From SAR324 cluster bacterium (GTDB taxonomy: Bacteria > SAR324 > XYD2-FULL-50-16), in assembly GCA_028282885.1 (NCBI GenBank), contig JANQGX010000027.1, forward strand, positions 62,001 to 126,000: a stretch of DNA of 64,000 nucleotides. Direction: 5' to 3'. Under the pieces are notes generated by a model. It had not been told where the DNA came from, made no database searches, and saw only the letters and a list, made by a program, of their open reading frames with translations. The translations under genes were made by a program, and so were the position numbers. Of this stretch, positions 17,627-25,848 are shown in pieces. How positions within the stretch are numbered: the stretch's first letter is position 1; every line of letters starts with the position of its first letter.

Positions 17627-18351
17627 CCTTCCCTCCTTTGAAAAATCCGTTGAAGTCTCCGGTTAGTGTTGCCCCACTTCTACACCGATCAGCAAATAAT
17701 TTCAAGAAGATGTTTTATGTTTAAAAGTCATTCTTTTCTGCCTGACAAACCCAATAACCCTCAGATTCAGACAGGGTGTAGGGTCCTTATATTCCGGTCT
17801 GAGGCCTTTGATCATTCACAGGGAGTTCCGGAACGTAATCAACCGGACCGATAGCAGTTCGGTAACAGAACCGCTTCATGGGCATAAATTAATGATCGTA
17901 TGCGGAAGGCGGATTCCAAACTGTTTTTGCGACAGGGGTCATCTGGTAATTTGATGATGATTTACCTGTGCTGATCATGATGATTCTACCTGTAAACACA
18001 ATGGAATCCTTATGTAAATAAGTATAACAATCTGAAATATTAAAGTATATCTGTCAAGTATCGACAACAGAATTGCTCCAGGATCCAGTCAGGTCTCAAT
18101 GAAGTTGGTTCAATAACATTTTGTTATTGAATATATTATTATAATTATTTTGACTTATAGTTATACCGCTCAATATACTAGCCACACCAAACTCGGGAAT
18201 AGTCATGATGGCTTTAACAACGGGCAATTACCCATCGTGATATAGGAGAATTCGGGCTATGGTCTGATCCAATCGGGTTTGAAATCTTAGGAATCATCAA
18301 CAACGAAAAGTTAACTTTAAGAGGATGATTAATGAAGGAGGTGAATTATTC
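17627..18351. other. Long intergenic region with promoter and 5' leader of the citrate-synthase-like operon
   Basis: About 725 bases without a convincing gene. The right part holds the first copy of the shared TTGACTTATAGTT element with a candidate -10 (see 18142-18179). If that promoter is right, the operon has a leader of about 165 nt before the ATG at 18352. The left part, upstream of the divergent penicillin acylase, shows no clear motif. Confidence 0.5.
18142..18179 (+). promoter_or_regulatory. Shared regulon element, copy 1, with candidate -35/-10 promoter
   Basis: The 21-bp element at 18142-18162 begins TAATTATTTTGACTTATAGT. Identical copies lie at 32364 and 34667, and an 18-of-21 match lies on the minus strand at 30598-30618. 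It contains a -35-like TTGACT (18150-18155), followed 18 bp later by TATACT (18174-18179). It is 190 bp upstream of the ATG at 18352. Confidence 0.75.
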
Positions 18352-19248
18352 ATGAGCAGAGAACCTACACTTAAAAGAAAAACCGCCCTGTCGTACAAAA
18401 CCGAGGAAAAGACAGTCATGCGGGGGTACAGCCTGAGCGATTTGGCAGAGGAGGGGTACTCCTTTTATGACGCCATGTTTGTTTTGTTCCAGGATCGGAT
18501 TCCAACGGAAAAAGAAGAGAAAATGCTGAAGTATGAAATGGGAGTTTTTCTTGAACATTCTATGTCTCCTTCAGCGGTCGGTGCAATTGGTGTCAGTGCC
18601 GGACGACCCAATCTTCCTGTTTGTGTTGCCGCAGCCGTCTCCACTTTTGGCGGAGTCCATGGTCCCGGCGCGGCGCATGGCTACATGCTCAACAAGTACC
18701 TGGAAAAGGGATTCAAGGAAGGAAAAACTGTGGATGAAATGGCCAAAAAGCTGGTTGATGACTATATGGATGCTGGCAGACCGGTTATGGGAATGGGACA
18801 GCCTCAGCACATAGACAGTGATCCCAGGGCGGAACCTATTCATCTCAAACAGGAGGAACTGGAACTGGAGGGAGTTTACCTGGAATTCCAGAGAGCATTG
18901 GAGAAGTATTTTCATGCACGAAGGAAAGAAGAAGGGCGCTCCTATGTCGGTGTAAATGTTGTCGGCTCCGGAAACACGGCTCTGATGGAGATTGGTTTTT
19001 CACCCAACGCCGGCTGGTGCATCGGCAGTGTTGTTCGCGGCTTCAGTTGCGCGGCCCATGCCTTGTTTAATATGAAGAAAGGTCGAGCCTGGGGGGCATC
19101 ACGCAACGAACCCATGGTACAGATGATTGACCTTTCCATGATTAAGTATGTCGGTCCTGAAGACAGAATCGTTCCCAAGCAGGAAGAGCGACAGGAATAT
19201 GCGAAAAAACAAAAAGAAGAAGGAGAATATAAAAAATGGGTTATCTAG
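18352..19248 (+). CDS. Citrate synthase/citryl-CoA lyase superfamily protein, first of a pair
   Basis: The 298-residue protein aligns by eye with short citrate-synthase-fold proteins: MRGYSLSDLAEEGYSFYD, then LEHSMSPSA (His69), FGGVHGPGAAHG (His103, the acyl-CoA loop), and the C-terminal VGPEDRIVP. The canonical second catalytic block, normally GFGH-RVY, reads GMGQPQH (Gln150), and the usual Asp in NVD-x-x-SG is Val (VNVVGSG). It therefore keeps only part of the catalytic set. The ATG at 18352 has a near-perfect GGAGGTG upstream; an in-frame ATG at 18325 does not. It overlaps the paralogue at 19236 by 13 nt, so the two are probably subunits of one enzyme. Condensation or cleavage of an acyl-CoA/oxoacid pair is inferred. 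Confidence 0.82.
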   Translation: MSREPTLKRKTALSYKTEEKTVMRGYSLSDLAEEGYSFYDAMFVLFQDRIPTEKEEKMLKYEMGVFLEHSMSPSAVGAIGVSAGRPNLPVCVAAAVSTFGGVHGPGAAHGYMLNKYLEKGFKEGKTVDEMAKKLVDDYMDAGRPVMGMGQPQHIDSDPRAEPIHLKQEELELEGVYLEFQRALEKYFHARRKEEGRSYVGVNVVGSGNTALMEIGFSPNAGWCIGSVVRGFSCAAHALFNMKKGRAWGASRNEPMVQMIDLSMIKYVGPEDRIVPKQEERQEYAKKQKEEGEYKKWVI

Positions 19249-20315
19249 ATAAGAACAGAACGGATGCGCTGAACCGGGAGAAGAGAGAGCGTGGGATTGG
19301 TAACTTGGACAGCCCTAAAAATCCTTTTGATTACTATGAAAGAGAATACGGCACTGTTCCCCAGGACGAATCCAGGGCTCCATTTCGCTGGGTATCCGAA
19401 GTCTCCTACAAAAACGTCCATCGGATTGTAGCCAGGGGTTATGACACAACAGAGCTGATGGAAGAAGGCTATGGCGTCATTGAAGTCCTGTTTGTGGACT
19501 ACCAGGCGAGGATCCCGACGGTTGAAGAGGAGAAGATGTTAAATTATGTGATGATTATGACGCTTGAAGACGGACTGTCATCACCCGCAGCCATTTCCAG
19601 AATAGTTGCCCGATCGAAAACCTTCCTCACACAGGCCTGCGGAGCTGCAATCATGGCTTTCGGCCATGCCTATGGCGCTTATTCGGCATTTGGTAATCGG
19701 ATGGATGGCTATCTGAAAAAAATGGAAGAGGAGGATCTTTCCCTGGAGGAAGCAGCTCGACAACTGGTTGCGGATAACCTTCATGACGAGGCCCTGGGCG
19801 TATCCAACCTGATGCTCAAAGATCCGGCCGCTCAACGAATGGTGGCCCGGGCTGAAAAACTGGGGGTAGCAGGAAAATACATCGAATTTCAGAAGGAGGT
19901 TGTCAAAGCTGCTCAAAAGGCGTCCGAAGAACCGGTGGATCTGGACATGTTAGGGGCAACGGCTGCTGTAATGCTGGATCTGGGATTTACCCCCGAAGCC
20001 ACCTGGTCGATTCTGGCTGTGACCCGATCTTTTGGTACCGGGGCTCACTACATAGAAGAGGTGGAGCGGGACGGCTTTCTGCGATTGGGTGAGCAATTGT
20101 CTCCAAAAGAAGATTATGACGGGCCTGAAGACCGTCCGGTTCCTCCGCTCAAAGACCGGGAGCAGTTTGCCCGGAGTGCGGTCTGTAAATCCCCGGCAGA
20201 ATGGAAAGAACGTTTTGAAAGAATGAAAGAGGTGCGGGGTAGCGGTTTTAGTATTGTTGAAGAGATTGAAGATCCCAGCAAGAAATCAGGAACTAAAAAA
20301 GTTGGAAGATTGTAG
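19236..20315 (+). CDS. Citrate synthase/citryl-CoA lyase superfamily protein, second of a pair
   Basis: This 359-residue paralogue of 18352-19248 has an extra N-terminal part (about 1-55). It shares VHRIVARGYDTTELMEEGYGVIEVLF, the AFGHAYGAY loop (His144) and the C-terminal DGPEDRPVPP. In the alignment the first catalytic His is Asp112 (LEDGLSSP) and the GFGH His is Val189, but an Asp at the third position appears to be kept (VDLDMLGA, Asp237). Its losses differ from its partner's, consistent with an obligate heteromer. An AAGGAG site lies in the end of the upstream gene. A strong terminator-like hairpin follows at 20327. Confidence 0.82.
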   Translation: MGYLDKNRTDALNREKRERGIGNLDSPKNPFDYYEREYGTVPQDESRAPFRWVSEVSYKNVHRIVARGYDTTELMEEGYGVIEVLFVDYQARIPTVEEEKMLNYVMIMTLEDGLSSPAAISRIVARSKTFLTQACGAAIMAFGHAYGAYSAFGNRMDGYLKKMEEEDLSLEEAARQLVADNLHDEALGVSNLMLKDPAAQRMVARAEKLGVAGKYIEFQKEVVKAAQKASEEPVDLDMLGATAAVMLDLGFTPEATWSILAVTRSFGTGAHYIEEVERDGFLRLGEQLSPKEDYDGPEDRPVPPLKDREQFARSAVCKSPAEWKERFERMKEVRGSGFSIVEEIEDPSKKSGTKKVGRL

Positions 20316-20326
20316 ATTTAACGAGT

Positions 20327-20361
20327 AAAAGGGTTTACCGGATTTCCGGTAAACCCTTTTT
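20327..20361 (+). terminator. Rho-independent terminator-like hairpin
   Basis: A perfect 15-bp stem (AAAAGGGTTTACCGG, 20327-20341; complement 20346-20360) encloses a 4-nt loop and ends in a run of five T. It lies 12 nt after the stop of the second citrate-synthase-like gene and 35 nt before the aminotransferase start. It either ends the first unit or partly attenuates expression of the downstream genes. Confidence 0.88.
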
Positions 20362-20395
20362 CCTAACAGTGGATAAACGAATGAAGGGAGACTAA

Positions 20396-21529
20396 ATGGA
20401 GGTCATTCAGCCCGTAAAAAGAAATGTGCTCCTCAATCCCGGTCCTGCGACCACCAGCGATGCCGTGAAATACGCCCAGGTGGTTCCGGATATCTGTCCC
20501 CGGGAGCAGGAGTTTGTCGATATTATGAGCGGAATTCGCAGGGATCTCGTCAAGGTGGTTCACGGCGATCCTGATAAATATACATCTGTGATATTCACCG
20601 GATCCGGAACCGTTGTTCAGGATGTCTTGGTCAATTCCCTGGTACCGGACGGAAAGAAGATTTGCATAGTGAATAACGGAGCTTATTCGGCAAGAATGGT
20701 TGAGATCGCGGAATACTATCACATCCCCAATATCAACCTTGAGTTTCCATCAACACAGCTCCCCGAACTTAATGTTGTTCGGAACGCAATCGAGGCCGAC
20801 AAAGACATCGCGGTAGTAGCGACGGTTCATCACGAGACCGGGACAGGTGTGTTGAACCCAATCAAAGAGATCGGAAGAATCGCACATGACAACGATTGCG
20901 TGTTTGTGGTCGATACCATCTCGACCTATGGCCTGCTCCCTATCGATATCGAGGAAAGTAATATCGATTTCCTGATGTCATCCGCTCAAAAGGGACTGGC
21001 CGGAATGACAGGCGCTTCCTGGACTGTGGGCAGAATTGATGAGATCAAAAGATCGCAAGCCTATCCGACACGTTCCTACTATTGCAATCTCTTCATGCAA
21101 TACGACTTCTTCGAGAGGATCGGCGAAATGCATTTTACGCCGCCGGTTCAGACAATCTATGCCTTGCGACAGGCGTTGGATGAGTATTTTGAAGAGGGAG
21201 AACTGGTCCGCTGGGAGCGATTGCAGAAATGCTGGCAGGCAATTCACAAGGGATTGGAAGGGCTTGGACTTGCGTCGGTTATCGACCGGGATATCCAGAG
21301 CAGATTGGTGGTCACCGTAAAGGCTCCGGATGACGAGAGATTCGATTTTTTCAAACTTCATGATTACTGCTTTGAGAGGGGATTTACCATCTATCCGGGT
21401 AAGATGTTCGGTTTGAAGACGTTCAGGTTATGCAACCTGGGCTTGATCACCGAAAAGGATATTGATGATTTTTTTGTTGTGGCAAGGGAGGCATTTGAAG
21501 AGATGGGGTTCAGTCTTCCGATTACTTAG
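20396..21529 (+). CDS. 2-aminoethylphosphonate aminotransferase-like class V PLP enzyme (PhnW/AepZ type)
   Basis: The 377-residue enzyme has the opening NVLLNPGPATTSDAVKYAQVVPDICPREQEF (read in parts), which I recognise from AEP:pyruvate aminotransferases, including those fused to PEP mutase. Other marks are FTGSGTVVQDV, VDTISTYGLLPID and the PLP lysine in SSAQKG (Lys199). This family moves the amino group of 2-aminoethylphosphonate to pyruvate, giving phosphonoacetaldehyde and alanine, in the cytoplasm. A GGGAG site precedes the ATG. It is followed by an acylating aldehyde dehydrogenase that would take the aldehyde product. A different omega-amino substrate cannot be excluded. Confidence 0.8.
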   Translation: MEVIQPVKRNVLLNPGPATTSDAVKYAQVVPDICPREQEFVDIMSGIRRDLVKVVHGDPDKYTSVIFTGSGTVVQDVLVNSLVPDGKKICIVNNGAYSARMVEIAEYYHIPNINLEFPSTQLPELNVVRNAIEADKDIAVVATVHHETGTGVLNPIKEIGRIAHDNDCVFVVDTISTYGLLPIDIEESNIDFLMSSAQKGLAGMTGASWTVGRIDEIKRSQAYPTRSYYCNLFMQYDFFERIGEMHFTPPVQTIYALRQALDEYFEEGELVRWERLQKCWQAIHKGLEGLGLASVIDRDIQSRLVVTVKAPDDERFDFFKLHDYCFERGFTIYPGKMFGLKTFRLCNLGLITEKDIDDFFVVAREAFEEMGFSLPIT

Positions 21530-21603
21530 CTCAACTGCGTTAGCGATTTAATTGTATTACCAGTTTCAAAAATAAAACCTTTAAGGGAGGTTGATAAAAA
21601 GAT

Positions 21604-23001
21604 ATGGAAAACAGTCAAGATAATATTCAGGAAATGTATGGACGGGCCAGAGCGGCCTTTGCCCAGGTTGAGTTCTGGCCGCAGGAAAGAGTGGACCTGA
21701 TGGTGCAGGCTGTTGGTTGGGAACTGCAGAAGAAAGAGGTGCGGGAGAAATTGGGACGCATGGCAGTTGAAGAATCGGGAATCGGCGTCATTGAAGATAA
21801 GGTAAACAAGATCAGGAACAAAACCCTTGGCACCCTGCTGGACCAGAAAGGGGTGAAAACCTGTGGTCTCGTGGAAGAGAATAAGGCGTTGGGAATCCGG
21901 AAATATGCCAAGCCGATTGGGGTTATTGCCAATGTGGTTCCCTGCACAAACCCGGAATCCACGATCTGTTGCCTTGGGCTGAGTTCTCTGAAAACAAGAA
22001 ATGCGATGATTGTAACTCCGCATCCCAGGACCCAGGGGAGTTCCTATGAAACCGTGCAGCACATTCGAAAGGCTCTGGAACGTGTGGGCGCACCTGTAGA
22101 TTTGATGCAGTGCATCAAACAGACCAGTCACGCCAAGACGTCGGAGTTAATGGCCAATTGTGATTTTGCTGTGGCGACCGGGGGTGCGGCTTTGGTGAAG
22201 GTGGTGTATGCAGCGGGAAAACCGGCCCAGACAGTGGGAGCGGGAAACGTTGTGGCCATTGTGGACGATAATGTCAATCTCTCCGAAACGGCTCACAAGA
22301 TCATGCTTTCCAAAACCGCCAACAACTCCGCATCCTGTTCTTCCGAAAACGCGGTGGCGATTCACGAAAAGGTTTATGATGAAATGATCAAGGCGCTGGA
22401 AGCCGAAGGGGGCTATCTCTGCAGTATGGAAGAGAGAGAGAAACTCCGCACATACATGTGGCCGGATGGAAGCCATCTGAACAGGGATATCGTCGCCAAA
22501 CCTGCTGTTTTTATTGCCGAAAATGCGGGAATAGAGGTGCCTGACAGCACCAAATTTCTGATGGCAATTGGTGAGAAGCCGGGACCGGAAGATCGCTTCT
22601 CGGGCGAGAAGATATCTCCCGTGCTGACGGTCTGGAAATGGAACAATTTTAACGAGATGCTGGATAGGCTAAGAAAAATCCTGAAGTTTTCCGGAGAAGG
22701 GCATTCCGTTTCTATCCATACTGAAGATGACGACAAACGAGTCAAGCTGGCTTTACATGCTAATGTGGGAAGGGTGGTTTGCAGCATGCCCCACTCCTAT
22801 GCAAATAGCGGTGGCTGGAATTCGGGCCTGCCGACTACGGATACACTTGGCGGAGGATCATGGGCAGGAAATATCACCAGTGAAAATGTCAACTGGAGTC
22901 ATTTTCTCAACTATACCCTGCTGGCTATTCCCAAAGAGGAGTATGTCCCCTCGGATGATGAACTCTTCGGCGAATACCTGACCATATACGGGAATGAATG
23001 A
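21604..23001 (+). CDS. CoA-acylating aldehyde dehydrogenase (SauS/EutE-like)
   Basis: The 465-residue enzyme belongs to the acylating aldehyde dehydrogenases, which oxidise an aldehyde with NAD(P) and CoA to an acyl-CoA. Seen: KPIGVIANVVPCTNPESTI, the cofactor loop VGAGNVVAIVDDN, and the catalytic Cys in NNSASCSSENA. The last matches the sulfoacetaldehyde (SauS) and EutE-like branch rather than hydrolytic aldehyde dehydrogenases. It follows a PhnW-like aminotransferase, so phosphonoacetaldehyde or sulfoacetaldehyde is the likely substrate; which one is not settled by sequence. The HAD gene starts inside its stop codon (ATGA), indicating coupling. Confidence 0.85.
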   Translation: MENSQDNIQEMYGRARAAFAQVEFWPQERVDLMVQAVGWELQKKEVREKLGRMAVEESGIGVIEDKVNKIRNKTLGTLLDQKGVKTCGLVEENKALGIRKYAKPIGVIANVVPCTNPESTICCLGLSSLKTRNAMIVTPHPRTQGSSYETVQHIRKALERVGAPVDLMQCIKQTSHAKTSELMANCDFAVATGGAALVKVVYAAGKPAQTVGAGNVVAIVDDNVNLSETAHKIMLSKTANNSASCSSENAVAIHEKVYDEMIKALEAEGGYLCSMEEREKLRTYMWPDGSHLNRDIVAKPAVFIAENAGIEVPDSTKFLMAIGEKPGPEDRFSGEKISPVLTVWKWNNFNEMLDRLRKILKFSGEGHSVSIHTEDDDKRVKLALHANVGRVVCSMPHSYANSGGWNSGLPTTDTLGGGSWAGNITSENVNWSHFLNYTLLAIPKEEYVPSDDELFGEYLTIYGNE

Positions 23002-23729
23002 ACCGGTTGATGATCAAGGCCATTATTTTTGATTTTGGGCAAACCCTGGTGGATTCTGCATCGGGGTTTCGTCTCGCGGAGAAAAAAGCCAAGGACATTG
23101 TTTTCGCTGAAATCCGTTCGGGACTCGGCGGATTGGGCTTGAATGATTTTCTGCCCCAATATCGCAGAATTCGCAAAGAGTTTCATGGCGTATCCAATTT
23201 TTCCAGGCTGGCTATTTGGCAAGAGGTGTACAGATATTTCGGGCTTTGTCCCGATTTGAAAGTCCTTGAGGACCGGGAGTATGGCTATTGGGAGGAGGTC
23301 AAGATGGCGACAAAACCTTTTGCCGAAACCGAATCGGTTCTGAAGGATCTTGCAAAAGATTACAAGTTGGGTTTGATCACCAACACCCAAGGGCAGAAAA
23401 TCCGGGGAACACATCGGCTGGCGCTTTTTCCGGAACTGGAAAAATATTTCGATGCCATCATTGTTGCGGGTGAAGACGGAGTCCCGGCCAAGCCCGACAG
23501 GCAGCCGTTTATCAAATGCCTGAAGCAGTTGGGTGTATCCCCCAAAGAAGCTGTGTTCGTGGGAGACGATTGGAGGATTGATATTCAGGGTGCGGAAAAA
23601 GCAGGGCTTAAACCGGTTTGGTTGAAGCATCATTCCGTGGATCGAAACTGGCCCGAAATTGAGACGAGAGTTCCCGTTATCCAAAGTTTGTCCGAGTTGT
23701 TAGACATTTCAAATTTAATAAAAGGATGA
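22998..23729 (+). CDS. HAD-superfamily hydrolase
   Basis: The 243-residue protein has HAD motif I as IIFDFGQTLVDS, where the first Asp is the nucleophile and the usual second Asp is Gly, as in YihX-like HADs. Motif II is LITNTQ, motif III Lys is in AKPDRQPF, and motif IV is VFVGDDWRIDIQGA. It hydrolyses a phosphoester or a C-P bond. It lacks the FDWAGT-type motif of classical phosphonoacetaldehyde hydrolase (PhnX), so I do not assign that role. It overlaps the aldehyde dehydrogenase by 4 nt and likely acts in the same pathway. Confidence 0.82.
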   Translation: MNRLMIKAIIFDFGQTLVDSASGFRLAEKKAKDIVFAEIRSGLGGLGLNDFLPQYRRIRKEFHGVSNFSRLAIWQEVYRYFGLCPDLKVLEDREYGYWEEVKMATKPFAETESVLKDLAKDYKLGLITNTQGQKIRGTHRLALFPELEKYFDAIIVAGEDGVPAKPDRQPFIKCLKQLGVSPKEAVFVGDDWRIDIQGAEKAGLKPVWLKHHSVDRNWPEIETRVPVIQSLSELLDISNLIKG

Positions 23730-23760
23730 ATACCGGGACCGGGGATAATAGAACACCATT

Positions 23761-24633
23761 ATGAATGAAATTGCTTTGATGATTGTGATTGCAGCCGCCT
23801 TTCTTCACGCCGGCTGGAATTACCTGGCCAAAACCAGTGACAACAAAGCGGTTTTTATCTGGTGGTTTCTGTTACTTTCTCAGCTTCTATACCTGCCTGT
23901 CCTGATCTATTATTGGCCCGAGGCAAACCTTTCTGCCAGGGGATGGGGATGTATCCTGGGTACCGGGATTGTGCATTTCTTTTATTACTGGTTTTTGGGT
24001 AGAGCCTATCGCGGGGGTGATCTGTCCCTGGTGTATCCCCTGGCCAGGGGATCGGGACCACTGATTGTGCCAGTTCTGGCGTTTTTTTGGCTTGGAGAGC
24101 AGATCACATTTTCAGGAGGTTGCGGAATAGGATTGGTCGTGGCAGGAATCTTTGTTCTTCATGTTGAAGCTACTTCCACCCGGTCAGTTTTTTCCGCTTT
24201 GCAGGCATTCAAACAAAAGCCGACGCAATGGGCCCTGCTTGCCGGAATATCCATTGCCATCTACTCGGTGATCGATAAAATCGGGGTGGAAGAGGTTCCT
24301 CCGCCGCTATACCTGTTCTTGATGCTCACCTGCACCCTGGTTCTGTTAACTCCTTCGGTACTGATATCAAACAGGGGGAGTATTAAAAAGGAGTGGCAAC
24401 TTAACAGGAACCGGATTTTCGTGGTGGCGATACTGGATCCCGGTGTCTACCTGATGATTCTGTTTGCCATGCAGATGACCCAGGTGAGTTATGTGGTTGC
24501 GGTGCGTCAAATCAGTATTGTTTTTTCAGTGCTATACGGTGTTTTCAGACTGGGAGAGAAGCAGCTTCTACAAAAGATGAGGGGAGCAGTGCTGATCGCC
24601 CTGGGGGTCGTTTTGATAGGTTTTACCAACTGA
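23761..24633 (+). CDS. EamA/DMT-family transporter
   Basis: This is a 290-residue inner-membrane protein with about ten predicted spans in two repeated halves, the hallmark of the drug/metabolite transporter superfamily. The first half opens IALMIVIAAAFLHAGWNYLAK and includes YPLARGSGPLIVPVLAFFWLGEQI; the second half mirrors it with QMTQVSYVVAVRQISIVFSVLYGVFRLGEK. Both have the conserved end-of-half LGE motif. It is 31 nt after the HAD gene and is probably in the same operon, as an exporter or importer of a pathway metabolite. Confidence 0.85.
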   Translation: MNEIALMIVIAAAFLHAGWNYLAKTSDNKAVFIWWFLLLSQLLYLPVLIYYWPEANLSARGWGCILGTGIVHFFYYWFLGRAYRGGDLSLVYPLARGSGPLIVPVLAFFWLGEQITFSGGCGIGLVVAGIFVLHVEATSTRSVFSALQAFKQKPTQWALLAGISIAIYSVIDKIGVEEVPPPLYLFLMLTCTLVLLTPSVLISNRGSIKKEWQLNRNRIFVVAILDPGVYLMILFAMQMTQVSYVVAVRQISIVFSVLYGVFRLGEKQLLQKMRGAVLIALGVVLIGFTN

Positions 24634-24694
24634 TTGATTCGGTGTTTGTGAATGAACAGGTTCGGAATTTGCCACCAGGTAAATCGAAAGAGCT

Positions 24695-25267
24695 ATGACC
24701 GATCGGATTAAAAATGCATTTGCGGAATGCCTTGAAACATATCGCCTCAGTGAGGCTATGGAGTTAATGAACGAGCATCCGAAGGTTATTGACAGCACCC
24801 AGATTGAAACAAATCTCACGTTGCTGAATGGAAAGATCAAACAAGCCAAATCAAAAGGACAGCCCGGTGAGGCCAAACGTTTGAAGCGGTATCAAAGAAT
24901 GCTGAACAATCTTTATCACCACGGTCCTGTTTTGGAGAAGATTATTCCAAAAACTGAACTGGAGAAGGGCTACCGGGGAAAAATCCTGTTGCTTTCAATT
25001 GCAGGCAGAAATACCGAGCCGGTTATTTGCCTCAGGTCCGGCGACGACTGGCATTATCTGATTCTGAAAAATACAGAAAACGAGTTTCGTGAGTTTGGAT
25101 TAGAAAACTTGACTGTCACCCCACTGGGAGGGGCTATTGTCAGTTTTGAGCTAAACGGGGATATCATTCTGTTCGGATCAAGCGATGAGTATGGTGTATG
25201 CGACAAAACAATCGCTGCCAAATTGATTAAAGAGGAATATCCACAGTCCAAAGTTATCGTCAGGTAG
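24695..25267 (+). CDS. Hypothetical protein (190 aa)
   Basis: I do not recognise this protein. The N-terminal half (about 1-95) is charged and helical (GKIKQAKSKGQPGEAKRLKRYQRML). The C-terminal half looks like a small beta domain (LLLSIAGRNTEPVICLRSGDDWHYLIL, then GGAIVSFELNGDIILFG). No signal peptide or membrane span is present. It starts 62 nt after the DMT gene with an AAAGAG site 3 nt before the ATG. It lies on the edge of the catabolic operon and may be unrelated to it. Confidence 0.6.
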   Translation: MTDRIKNAFAECLETYRLSEAMELMNEHPKVIDSTQIETNLTLLNGKIKQAKSKGQPGEAKRLKRYQRMLNNLYHHGPVLEKIIPKTELEKGYRGKILLLSIAGRNTEPVICLRSGDDWHYLILKNTENEFREFGLENLTVTPLGGAIVSFELNGDIILFGSSDEYGVCDKTIAAKLIKEEYPQSKVIVR

Positions 25268-25436
25268 CGGTTGGCAGTTGCCTCCAGTCGGGGGGCTGCA
25301 GAATAAACAAGGAAGCCGGGTTTACATCATCCAACAGACCCATCCCCGGAGCCCCATACATCTCCTCGGGGACCGGATTTGCGATCCCCTGAATCATGAC
25401 AGGTTTACAAACAAGAGTTTCAAACGGGTCAACTCT

Positions 25437-25832
25437 ATGAAAGCGATCACCCTGGACCAGCCCTGGGCCTCCCTGGTATCCATCAACAAGAAAAATATTA
25501 TCACCAGACCTTACCCGACCAAGTACCGGGGGCCCCTGGCAATTCACTCCTCAAAACTCACAACCACGATTTTTGATCCCTACTTCCGCAGTGTTTTGAC
25601 GGAAAACGGCCTTTCCTGTGATAACCTTCCGATTGGCCAGATCCTGGCGATTTGCAAGCTGGCGGATTGCTGGCTGATCACTCCTTCCAACAGCCCCTGT
25701 TACCCCGAATATGCTTTTAGTGAGTTTAAGGTGGGTTGGTATTCCTGGGAACTGGCAGATATCCGTGCATTATCTCCCCCTGTCGAAGCCAAAGGTCACC
25801 GGGGGTTGTGGGATTGGGAAATGCCGACTTGA
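25437..25832 (+). CDS. ASCH-domain protein
   Basis: The 131-residue protein opens with MKAITLDQPWASLVSI, then TRPYPTKYRGPLAIHSSK, which are the landmarks of ASCH/PUA-like domains. It ends with PPVEAKGHRGLWDWEMP. ASCH proteins are thought to bind RNA or act on nucleosides; the exact role here is unknown. I chose the ATG at 25437 because the domain starts there; the 53 in-frame codons upstream show no conserved sequence. It converges on the LysR gene at 25849. Confidence 0.72.
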   Translation: MKAITLDQPWASLVSINKKNIITRPYPTKYRGPLAIHSSKLTTTIFDPYFRSVLTENGLSCDNLPIGQILAICKLADCWLITPSNSPCYPEYAFSEFKVGWYSWELADIRALSPPVEAKGHRGLWDWEMPT

Positions 25833-25848
25833 GAGGAATCACTTCAAA

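Noticed and set aside
22998..23729. PhnX (phosphonoacetaldehyde hydrolase) assignment for the HAD gene
   Set aside because: It lacks the FDWAGT motif and I could not place the Schiff-base lysine; length and motifs fit a general HAD better.
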